A DNA stretch of 64,000 bases, from the NCBI RefSeq assembly GCF_938023125.1, contig NZ_CALHDW010000003.1, forward strand, positions 1-64,000, written 5' to 3'. The notes under the pieces are model-generated. The model searched no databases. It was given only the letters and a program-made list of their open reading frames with translations, and was not told the DNA's origin. Shown here piece after piece: positions 8,612 through 16,382 of this stretch. Every line of letters starts with the position of its first letter. Position 1 is the first letter of the stretch. The position numbers were made by a program, and so were the translations under genes. The stretch comes from an uncultured Porphyromonas sp. (GTDB lineage Bacteria > Bacteroidota > Bacteroidia > Bacteroidales > Porphyromonadaceae).

Positions 8612-9292
8612 TTACTTTGCACTCACATTGTAGTCGTAAGTGAAAGAGATGAAACCATTCTTGCGTCCCGTTTTGTCTTTACAATCGGTAAACTGAATGC
8701 GAGCGATCTTGCCATCGGCACACTTTACAAAGAAAACTTTGCCCGACAAACGAACGCTGGGAGGCATGTTGCCGAGGTCGTAATCAAGCCAACCACCAGA
8801 CATATCACCACGATCGGTCTTCTTTCCTGTAATCAAATGATTGTAACCTGTTTGCTCGTGATTAGTATCGTGAGAGCCGCCTCCCATATTAAACTTAATG
8901 GTTATGGTACCTATGGCATCAGTAACCCAACCTTCGGTAGGTACCTTGGTTGCCTTTTCCATCTCAGTTACGCCGGAGAAGACAGCAGCACCCTTCCCCT
9001 TGCCACTTTCGCCACAATTGAGACGAATGTCAAAGCGATGGAAAGCGATATCCCAAGCGTCACTATTCTTGTAGTCACTCACTTCTACCTCTTTATTGTC
9101 CTTGAGGGAATAGTATACCCAATTCTCATACTTAGAAGCATCAACATAGCCTTTCAATCCCTTTACCTCTTCTTGTGCAGGAGGATTAGGAGTTGGGGTA
9201 GGACCGGGTTTAGGAGTTTGGTTCGGGCGGCATGATACAATCCCAAAAGCCAAGCCAGTAGCTATAAGTGCCAAGAAAAATTTAGTTTTCAT
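8612..9292 (-). CDS. hmuY: HmuY-family haemophore lipoprotein
   Basis: A 226-residue surface lipoprotein. The signal peptide ends in the lipobox IVSC with Cys21, followed by a Pro/Thr-rich spacer (about residues 22-42) and the HmuY domain (about 46-226). The block DASKYENWVYYSLKD...WDIAFHRFDIRLNCGES is characteristic of the family. P. gingivalis HmuY binds haem through two histidines, while some homologues use Met. Candidate ligands here are M136, H141, H145, H152, M164 and M176; equivalence cannot be assigned without an alignment. It is first in the operon, so it should be the most abundant product. No TAnnTTTG box is visible in the 57 bp upstream. Confidence 0.92.
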   Translation of the reverse strand: MKTKFFLALIATGLAFGIVSCRPNQTPKPGPTPTPNPPAQEEVKGLKGYVDASKYENWVYYSLKDNKEVEVSDYKNSDAWDIAFHRFDIRLNCGESGKGKGAAVFSGVTEMEKATKVPTEGWVTDAIGTITIKFNMGGGSHDTNHEQTGYNHLITGKKTDRGDMSGGWLDYDLGNMPPSVRLSGKVFFVKCADGKIARIQFTDCKDKTGRKNGFISFTYDYNVSAK

Positions 9293-9349
9293 ACTTCTGT
9301 AGTTTTGTTTTGCGATTATTATTGTGTTGAAAATTCTTTACAATTCCTC

Positions 9350-10573
9350 TTAAAGGAGGATTTTGGCAATCTGACTTCCCACCTTTAGTAAGTAAGTTCC
9401 ATGAGGGAGATCACTTACTTCAAGGGCAAGATCCTCAGAAGAGATGATGCCCCCCTGTAGTAGCACGCCTTCTGCATTGCAGAGGTAATAGGCCTGACCT
9501 ACAAGGTCGCTAGGGAGTACGACCGAGAGGCATTCTCCGGCGATCGTAGGCTTAAGATTGTTCTCTACAATAGGGATCAAGACGTTGCTCATCGGGACAG
9601 TTTCGTAGACAAACATACCCTCATCTTCGTCTTCATCTTCACTATCATCTCCCGCCATCTTCATGACCTCTTTGGTAGGAGCTGTGGTGGGGAGGGTATA
9701 AAAGAAGGGGAATCCGAGCGAGAATATGAGGTTATTGCGAAACTCATAGTAGAGACTTCTAGCAATGGGAGGGATAGGGAAAAATACCTTTTCACACTTC
9801 AGACTCTTATTCTCATAGGTATAGGTAACGGGGAAGTCGGGGTCACCACTTTCTAGCAAATTTCCCTGATTGTCGTATTTGAAAATAAGCTCTCCATTTC
9901 TGTTTCCAGTGTAGGAGTTGTAACCGAGTTTCGTAATTTGTCCACGGTCGTTATATTCAAAAACTTCATCCATTAGCTTCTCTCCCTCTTCGGGATAAGC
10001 TACTTGGTCGAGTTTTATGATGCGATCTTGTGCGTCATATACAACCTTACACTTGCGGAATGGGGCCCAATTAGCAGTTCCCTCTATCCCTGCCGTAAAG
10101 ATGGCATCTCTCTCTAGTCCCTTTTCGTTGTAGGTAAACTTACCTTCCATCGTTTTGGTGAGCGTTTCATCGTCTTGGTTCTCTCCCAAGAGCTGATATA
10201 TAGAGAAAGTAACAACCTGACCCAGTTCATTACGAGTGTAGTCGTTTCGCCTACTTACAATATCAAACTCCCCTGTAGCGATCCTAGGACGACCATAATC
10301 GTCGAGCCGAACAAAGTATCCCTTTTCGTCGTAATAGAATAGAGTGCGCGACTCTAGAGAGCCATCGTCATTAGTGACTTCGAGGGATTTTACATATCCC
10401 TTTTCATCGTAATTGTAGGTAAAGAGCTGACCATAATGTTTGTAAGACTTCAAGCGATACTGATACTTTGCAGGGTCGCAGAAGTACTCACGCTTCACGG
10501 CATGCTGCGCCCATGCCCCTGCGATACTACTAGCACCTAGGAGGAGAGATAAAAATAATTTGCTGGCATTCAT
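9350..10573 (-). CDS. Secreted YD-like repeat protein with type IX sorting tail
   Basis: A 407-residue protein with a signal peptide (cleavage near GAWAQ). Its body is built of repeated strands of the type YNYDEKGYVKSLEV, YYDEKGYFVRLDD, EYNDRGQITKLGY and KYDNQGNLLES, resembling YD/RHS-like or DUF4595 repeats. There is an acidic run (DDSEDEDEDEG) at about residues 312-322. The last ~70 residues (AGECLSVVLPSDLVGQAYYL to LPHGTYLLKVGSQIAKILL) look like a type IX secretion sorting domain. It is probably exported through the outer membrane; no enzymatic motif is visible. It lies upstream of hmuY on the same strand and is divergent from the C10 protease gene, sharing mirror-image promoter sequence with it. 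Confidence 0.75.
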   Translation of the reverse strand: MNASKLFLSLLLGASSIAGAWAQHAVKREYFCDPAKYQYRLKSYKHYGQLFTYNYDEKGYVKSLEVTNDDGSLESRTLFYYDEKGYFVRLDDYGRPRIATGEFDIVSRRNDYTRNELGQVVTFSIYQLLGENQDDETLTKTMEGKFTYNEKGLERDAIFTAGIEGTANWAPFRKCKVVYDAQDRIIKLDQVAYPEEGEKLMDEVFEYNDRGQITKLGYNSYTGNRNGELIFKYDNQGNLLESGDPDFPVTYTYENKSLKCEKVFFPIPPIARSLYYEFRNNLIFSLGFPFFYTLPTTAPTKEVMKMAGDDSEDEDEDEGMFVYETVPMSNVLIPIVENNLKPTIAGECLSVVLPSDLVGQAYYLCNAEGVLLQGGIISSEDLALEVSDLPHGTYLLKVGSQIAKILL

Positions 10574-10609
10574 AATAAATGGATCTATTTGTTTGTGTAG
10601 TTATCATCA

Positions 10610-10767
10610 TAACCGGCTGCAAAGGTAACCACACTAAGAGCCCATCTACAATACCAAAGTATGGGTATTTTTACTATATTTCTGATTATTTCTTGGTACA
10701 AACAAAAGATTTCCTTTCATTTATCGGATTCTTTAAGAGCAATTCTTTCTAGCTTTGCAGCCGGTTA
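10610..10767. promoter_or_regulatory. Divergent promoter region with mirror-image boxes
   Basis: The minus-strand gene has TACCTTTG (complement of 10620-10627) and the plus-strand gene has TAGCTTTG (10750-10757), both fitting the Bacteroidetes -7 consensus TAnnTTTG. Each box continues into the same sequence: 17 of 18 bases match between 10610-10627 (reverse complement) and 10750-10767, including CTTTGCAGCCGGTTA. Clear -33 TTTG partners are not evident. The shared stretch spans the expected transcription start, so both genes may share a start-site-proximal control. Confidence 0.7.
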
Positions 10768-10825
10768 GAGACAATAGTCTCATAATAAAACAATACAACA
10801 AACAAGTAAATCACAATCCCGTAAG

Positions 10826-13504
10826 ATGCTTAAAAGATTTTTTCTTCTGGCTCTAGGCTCCTTTTTATGCCTAGGCAGCATGTTGGCAATGCCGATCTCT
10901 CCGGAGGTTTCGTTACGTATTGCTCAAGAGTTCTTCCGTGGCAGCTCCCTGCGCTCTTCGGAGCCATCGCTCACCCTGTCTTATACCCATCGTCCTCAAA
11001 AGCCTCAAGCGAAGCAAACCCACCTCCGCACCTCTGAGATGGTTACTCCTACCTACTACTATATATACAACAGAGGAGAAAATGAAGGCTTTGTGATTGT
11101 CTCCGGAGACGATCGTCTAGAGCAAATCCTTGCCTACTCATACGAAGGGCACTTCTCTATGGAGTCTGCCCCCCGCGAAGCTCTCTACTGGCTTGGGCAT
11201 ATTGATAGGGAAATAGAGGATTTCTATCAATCCGAGATGTTTTACAGCACAAGCCCCAAGAGTACTAGGGACCTGCCTCAGCAGCAGGTAGCCCCCCTCC
11301 TAGAAAAAGAGCAAATCCGGTGGGATCAAGGGTATCCATTCAATAGCGAGTGCCCCATCGACCCCGTTACCAACCGTAGGTGCGCTACGGGGTGTGTAGC
11401 TACCGCCTTGGCCCAAGTGCTACGATTCCATAAGTGGCCCGATGTAGGTACCGGTAGCCACACTTACATCGACTCTATGTACACTCCTCATATTACTCGT
11501 TCTGTAACATTTAACACCCGCTACGACTGGGCAAACATGCCTGGGACCTACGACCCCAATACGATCGAGAACAAAGAGGTAGTAGCAAAGGCGTATGGAC
11601 TTTTGCTACGCGATGCCGGGCATGCTGTAGATATGACCTACTCCTCTCGCAGTAGTGGTGCGTTGGATACCTATATAGTAGGTGCCCTCCGAGACTTTTT
11701 CAAGTATAGTGGAGAGACGCATCTACTCTATCGTGGAGAAGTAGATCAAGAAAAATGGGAAAAAACAATCCGCACAGAGCTCGACAATGAGCGCCCGGTT
11801 ATCTTCTTCGGTCAGGGGGAAGGCGGGCACTGTTTCGTGTGCGATGGCTATGATGATAAGGGGCTATTCCACTTCAATTGGGGGTGGAGCGGCAAGGCCA
11901 ATGCCTACTACCGACTTACAGCATTGCAGCCCGGCGCCTTAGGGACGGGAGCCGGTATGGGATTCTACGATTACGCTCAATCCATTGTGGTGGGGGCGGC
12001 CCCTTGCCGAGATGGACAATACGGAGAAAAGGCACCTCTCAGTACTCCCGCGGTCTCCCTTCGTGCCAAAATCCTCCCCAACTCGGGAGGCGAAAAAATA
12101 ACCATGGCTGCCATCTATATGCAGAGTGCTCAAACCCTGATGCACTGCTCCCTACGCTTTTCGATGTTCGATAGTAACAAATCGAGAGTAAAAGTAGGGC
12201 ATCCCGATGCCGGAGATCTATCGTTATACATTCCCTATATCAGTAGAGATACTCTCGAAGTCAAGGATCTCGCCGATGGCACCTACACCCTAGAACTAGA
12301 ATATGCCCTTGATGGGAATGACTATAAGCCCTTACATTTCCTTTACGACGAGCCCTCCATTGCACTTATCTCCATCGCAGGGCATAAAGTAAACAAGATA
12401 GAATACGACGTCCCCATTGATTGGATCTCGGTAGACCCCAAGAGTGTAAAGACAGACAAACTCTACAGCTACGAAAAGAGCGAAGTCACCTTTACAGTAC
12501 ACAACTCAAGCAAACGCGAGATGTACCTTCCCGCACAGCTCTTCTGTGTAGACAGCGAGACCTTCGATAGCGAAGAGGGCACCCCGGACTATCGCTACTC
12601 GGCCGGGATACAGATGATAGCAGTACCTGCCGAAGGCGATGCTGAGATCACCTTCTCCGGATTCCGTCCTATTCTCCCCAAAGAGAGCAAAGCAAATTTG
12701 TATCTCCGTATCCCTCGTCTCAATCCCGATGAACCCGGTGGCGACTTTGGATTCTACAATAATCGCTTGGCTAGCTCCGCAGCTCGACGCATTGCCAAGG
12801 ATTGCCTCGTAAAACTTCCCGGCTCCTATACAGACGCCACTTTGGTCTGCGAACTCGTCACCGAGGGGCCCATACAAATTGTATGTACCGACAACAACGT
12901 ACGCCCTTGCAAGTTTGAAATACGAAACGAAGGCTCTCTCTACGATCCGACGGGATCGAAGGCTTCTATTAGAGCTCTCCTAACCACAACGTACAACGAC
13001 CAGGACGAGAATGTGGAGGTGCTGGCCGTCTCTATCAATTCCCTCTCCGGAAAAATTGGAAAGGGAGAGAAGAAATATTTTGTTCCAATGTTCTCGTTGG
13101 GACAAGAATTCAGCTTCCTTGCGGGCAAGGATGGGCTACTACGCATCCTCACCGTTGTGTCGGATCAATTTGGATTATCAGACTTCGGACAGAAGATTTT
13201 TGGTACCATAAAAGTGCCCGTGCACTTTGTTCTCAAAAACTCTAACGAAGGCGGAATCGAAGTTATTCCCCAAGAGATTATGCTCTATCCCAACCCTGCA
13301 ACTACCGAAACGACCCTCCGCACCATCCAACCCATGGCTCAAATCTCAATAGAAGCCATCGATGGTACACATATCGTCTCGTACAACGTGGATGGAGCTC
13401 AAAGCTTCCAGATCCCGACCCATCAGCTAACGGCCGGCGAATATATCGTACGTTGCGCAACTAGTAATGGAGAAATGCTGATGACCACCCTACTCGTTCG
13501 ATAA
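10826..13504 (+). CDS. C10-family (streptopain/PrtT-like) cysteine protease, type IX secreted
   Basis: An 892-residue secreted protease. The order is signal peptide (residues 1-21), a SpeB-type propeptide containing EGFVIVSGDDRLEQILAYS, the C10 catalytic domain, an extended C-terminal region with repeated beta-rich segments, and a type IX sorting domain at the end (IMLYPNPATTETTLRT...). The nucleophile is C190 in CATGCVATALAQ and the catalytic His is H335 in GGHCFVCDGYDD, followed by FHFNWGWSG. Streptopain cleaves proteins extracellularly; the P. gingivalis relative is PrtT. The protein should be processed by PorU, whose gene begins near the window end. It is followed by a bidirectional terminator. 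Confidence 0.9.
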   Translation: MLKRFFLLALGSFLCLGSMLAMPISPEVSLRIAQEFFRGSSLRSSEPSLTLSYTHRPQKPQAKQTHLRTSEMVTPTYYYIYNRGENEGFVIVSGDDRLEQILAYSYEGHFSMESAPREALYWLGHIDREIEDFYQSEMFYSTSPKSTRDLPQQQVAPLLEKEQIRWDQGYPFNSECPIDPVTNRRCATGCVATALAQVLRFHKWPDVGTGSHTYIDSMYTPHITRSVTFNTRYDWANMPGTYDPNTIENKEVVAKAYGLLLRDAGHAVDMTYSSRSSGALDTYIVGALRDFFKYSGETHLLYRGEVDQEKWEKTIRTELDNERPVIFFGQGEGGHCFVCDGYDDKGLFHFNWGWSGKANAYYRLTALQPGALGTGAGMGFYDYAQSIVVGAAPCRDGQYGEKAPLSTPAVSLRAKILPNSGGEKITMAAIYMQSAQTLMHCSLRFSMFDSNKSRVKVGHPDAGDLSLYIPYISRDTLEVKDLADGTYTLELEYALDGNDYKPLHFLYDEPSIALISIAGHKVNKIEYDVPIDWISVDPKSVKTDKLYSYEKSEVTFTVHNSSKREMYLPAQLFCVDSETFDSEEGTPDYRYSAGIQMIAVPAEGDAEITFSGFRPILPKESKANLYLRIPRLNPDEPGGDFGFYNNRLASSAARRIAKDCLVKLPGSYTDATLVCELVTEGPIQIVCTDNNVRPCKFEIRNEGSLYDPTGSKASIRALLTTTYNDQDENVEVLAVSINSLSGKIGKGEKKYFVPMFSLGQEFSFLAGKDGLLRILTVVSDQFGLSDFGQKIFGTIKVPVHFVLKNSNEGGIEVIPQEIMLYPNPATTETTLRTIQPMAQISIEAIDGTHIVSYNVDGAQSFQIPTHQLTAGEYIVRCATSNGEMLMTTLLVR

Positions 13505-13535
13505 TTCTCCTCCCCCTTGAACCTAAAAAGAGAAA

Positions 13536-13570
13536 GGGTAGATAGCCTCTCGAGAGATGGCTGCCTACCC
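13536..13570. terminator. Bidirectional terminator between convergent genes
   Basis: A 12-bp stem with two mismatches (GGGTAGATAGCC at 13536-13547 and GGCTGCCTACCC at 13559-13570) is followed by TTTTTATTT on the plus strand. An A-rich run on the left supplies a T-rich tail on the minus strand. It sits between the protease gene and aroK. Confidence 0.8.
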
Positions 13571-13591
13571 TTTTTATTTAGTCTGTGAAGA

Positions 13592-14131
13592 CTAGTGAGC
13601 GAGGAGTGAAACGATCTCCTCAGCCACCCTGATTTCGTCCTTAGGGGTGCAAATATCATCGCAAGGGATGGAGTATTGCGCTTGCTGGTAAATGGGAAGC
13701 CGCACCTCCATAGCCTGCCGGATATGCTCCTCGAGAGCCGCTCCCGAGAGATGACGGACCGTGGGGCGCGTCCTCTTACATAGCTCAATGCGCTGAGCCA
13801 AAACATCCAAAGAAACTTGCAAGAAAACCGTAACTCCGCATTGATTCATGAGCTCCATATTCCCATGATGACAAGGGAGACCGCCTCCCGTTGCAATTAC
13901 GGCATTGGGGAATCCTGATAGCTCTTCTATCACCACCGTCTCGCGTCTACGAAAGACCTCTTCGCCCACCGAGGCAAACATATTGGCTACACTCTCGTGG
14001 AATCTCTGTTCAATAAAAATATCGGTATCGATGAATTGTCTTTGCATCCGGTCTGCGAGCCTCCGTCCTATGGTGCTCTTACCCGACCCCATGTAGCCGA
14101 CCAAAAAGATAGGTGTATCCCGGGTTATCAT
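13592..14131 (-). CDS. aroK: Shikimate kinase
   Basis: A 179-residue kinase that phosphorylates shikimate at the 3-OH in aromatic amino acid synthesis. The P-loop GYMGSGKS is at residues 12-19, the shikimate-binding IDTD and FRRRE motifs follow, and ATGGGLPC is the glycine-rich substrate loop. R119-type lid residues are suggested by KRTRPTVRHL. Length is normal for AroK. Its ATG overlaps the stop of the upstream HD-domain gene by 4 bp, so the two are probably translationally coupled. Confidence 0.93.
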   Translation of the reverse strand: MITRDTPIFLVGYMGSGKSTIGRRLADRMQRQFIDTDIFIEQRFHESVANMFASVGEEVFRRRETVVIEELSGFPNAVIATGGGLPCHHGNMELMNQCGVTVFLQVSLDVLAQRIELCKRTRPTVRHLSGAALEEHIRQAMEVRLPIYQQAQYSIPCDDICTPKDEIRVAEEIVSLLAH

Positions 14132-16254
14132 TTCTCTTCCTTCTTTTCCTCGTTTTGGGGAGCAGCCGGGGCTTCTTCCCTATTGAGCTTAGGATATGCG
14201 ATTCTTGAGTGATTCATCGTGAGCAGTTTATTCACAAACGTCTCTTTGATGGTAGTGATCTCACGCAAGGTGAGCGGGGTGTTATCCAGAAGTTTCTCCG
14301 ACACAATACCATCCACGATACGCTCTACCAACGAGGTGATAGACTCTACGGTGTACTCTTTGAGGCTACGACTACTTGCCTCCACAGCGTCGGCAAGCAT
14401 CAAGATACCGGTCTCCCTACTAAAGGGGTTAGGGCCGGGATAGGAGAAGGGGGCCAAGTCTACAATTTCTCCGGGATGCTCATTGCAGTACATCGTATAG
14501 AAGTACTTGGTATAGCCTTTGCCGTGATGGGTGCGAATGAAATCAATTACCTGCGGGGGCAGGTTGTGCTTCTGAGCGAGAGCCACGCCCTCGGTTACAT
14601 GCTTTATAATGATGGCAGCACTCTCTTTGTACGATAGGTCTTCGTGGGGGTTGCGCCCACCTTGATTGTTTTCTGTGAAGAAGGGGGCATTAAGCATCTT
14701 ACCAATATCGTGGTAGAGAGCTCCCGTACGAGTAAGTTGCACATCGGCATTGATACTCTGTGCAGCATCCGTTGCCAAGATAGAGACCTGCATAGAGTGC
14801 TGGAAAGTACCCGGGGCGTGCTCCGAGAGTTGCCGCAATAGGGGTCGGTTTATGTCGCTCAGCTCTACCAAACTGATATTGCTAATATATCCAAAGAGCT
14901 TCTCCATGGGATACACCAATACATAGGTAAACATCAAGAAAATCATGTTAATACCAAAGCTCAACGTATGCAGGGCATCCGCATTCTCTAGAGCACCATT
15001 GCGCATAAGAGAGAGAGCAACAGAGAGAATGGAGTAACTCAAAAAGGCAAGGAACGTAGTACGTATAAGCTGCGAACGGGAGGTGAGATTACTCAAACTA
15101 AAGATCGCAACCATACCCGCCACCATCTCAAGAATGATAAACTCAAGGGGCAGGGCAACAAAAAGAGCCGATAGCAGAATGGTAATTGTATGGGAGAAAT
15201 AGGCCGTGCGCGAGTCGAAGAAGATACGCACCAAGAGCGGAAGTATTAGGTAGGGAATAATGTAGACATCGAACTGGAATAGCGTGACCGTCAGCTCCGT
15301 AAGTAGGACAAAGAAGAGGATGCTGGCGGCAATAAACACGGTATTTTTGAGTTCGCGGAAGATCGCCGGTCGGAAGATAATCCAGTAGAGCCAAAGCCCC
15401 AGAAGCAGTACAACCACAATGAGCAAAAGCCCCCCTATACGGCCTATATAGGTACGATCGTTACCCGACCGCTCCTCATACATTTTCTTATAACTTGCCA
15501 GCACATTGTAGGTGGCATCGTCTATAATGTCCCCCTTGTCTATGATACGCCTGCCTGCCACTACAATACCCGTAGAGTTGGAGATTTTCTTCTGCTCCTC
15601 ACGGATCACATTATTGCGAGTTGCCACATCTTCAGAAACGTTGGCTCTCAGATAATTCTCCAGATTGATTTTCCTGAGGATATCGGGGTTGTATCCGGCC
15701 TCTACACAGCGGTCGATAGCTTGCTGGTAGGCCTCTTTTACAGTCAAGAAGAGTGTGGTGGGATGCTTACGACTCTCATTTTGGTCGTACAATAGATTGA
15801 CTTCATTTATGGGACCCTCCTCATCCTCATTCTGTTTGGCTTGGAGAAGTTTTTCATATAGGGCATCATCTATAATTCCGTGGTCGTAGGTCTCCTCCAA
15901 ATAATTGCGCACAAACACCTCAACCTCAGGCGAGAGTTCTTTTTTCCATCGAGTGGTATAATCGTGATTCCAAAGCAAGATCTTCTCCTTTGCCACGGAT
16001 TTATCCATTCGGCAGTAGGGAAGGATATTGCGTGCAACACTGTCTCGCTCGGCCTGCAACCGCTCCTGAGGTTTGAGTATGGTAATGTCGTACGGAGCAA
16101 TAAGGAGCTCGTATTGCCACACCTGCCCACGTTCGAAATTATACATAAACTTATGGTCGCGTGGCGAGAATAAGAGCACCACAAAAGCAACCGCCAGCAA
16201 CACAAATAGCGACTGTGTACGGAGATTGGTATGCTTAGGTATCGTTATCTTCAT
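14128..16254 (-). CDS. 7TM-HD (PgpH-type) membrane phosphodiesterase
   Basis: A 708-residue membrane protein in the 7TMR-HD family. An N-terminal transmembrane segment (about residues 14-30) precedes an extracytoplasmic domain (about 31-265), then a cluster of seven membrane helices, then a C-terminal cytoplasmic HD domain. The metal-binding HD doublet is H515-D516 in ALYHDIGKML, with further histidines in HAPGTFQHSM, HEDLSY and RTHHGKG. Characterised relatives (PgpH) hydrolyse cyclic-di-AMP. The substrate here is inferred from the family only. A TATCTTTG box lies upstream on the minus strand, in the region shared with valS. Confidence 0.88.
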   Translation of the reverse strand: MKITIPKHTNLRTQSLFVLLAVAFVVLLFSPRDHKFMYNFERGQVWQYELLIAPYDITILKPQERLQAERDSVARNILPYCRMDKSVAKEKILLWNHDYTTRWKKELSPEVEVFVRNYLEETYDHGIIDDALYEKLLQAKQNEDEEGPINEVNLLYDQNESRKHPTTLFLTVKEAYQQAIDRCVEAGYNPDILRKINLENYLRANVSEDVATRNNVIREEQKKISNSTGIVVAGRRIIDKGDIIDDATYNVLASYKKMYEERSGNDRTYIGRIGGLLLIVVVLLLGLWLYWIIFRPAIFRELKNTVFIAASILFFVLLTELTVTLFQFDVYIIPYLILPLLVRIFFDSRTAYFSHTITILLSALFVALPLEFIILEMVAGMVAIFSLSNLTSRSQLIRTTFLAFLSYSILSVALSLMRNGALENADALHTLSFGINMIFLMFTYVLVYPMEKLFGYISNISLVELSDINRPLLRQLSEHAPGTFQHSMQVSILATDAAQSINADVQLTRTGALYHDIGKMLNAPFFTENNQGGRNPHEDLSYKESAAIIIKHVTEGVALAQKHNLPPQVIDFIRTHHGKGYTKYFYTMYCNEHPGEIVDLAPFSYPGPNPFSRETGILMLADAVEASSRSLKEYTVESITSLVERIVDGIVSEKLLDNTPLTLREITTIKETFVNKLLTMNHSRIAYPKLNREEAPAAPQNEEKKEEK

Positions 16255-16301
16255 AATCTTCTAATCAAAACTTGCCCTATAACATAGGGAGGAATAGGTC
16301 A

Positions 16302-16328
16302 CAAAGATAGGGGTTTTTCCTACCTTTG
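16302..16328. promoter_or_regulatory. Divergent promoters for the HD gene and valS
   Basis: Two Bacteroidetes-type -7 boxes lie back to back. TATCTTTG reads on the minus strand (complement of 16302-16309) toward the HD gene, and TACCTTTG (16321-16328) reads toward valS. The minus box has a TTTG about 23 nt upstream; the plus box has no obvious -33 element. Confidence 0.65.
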
Positions 16329-16382
16329 TGGTCAAATAGGCAGTTGTTTTGCCTCTTTTCCTGACTCTGACGATATAGTAAA

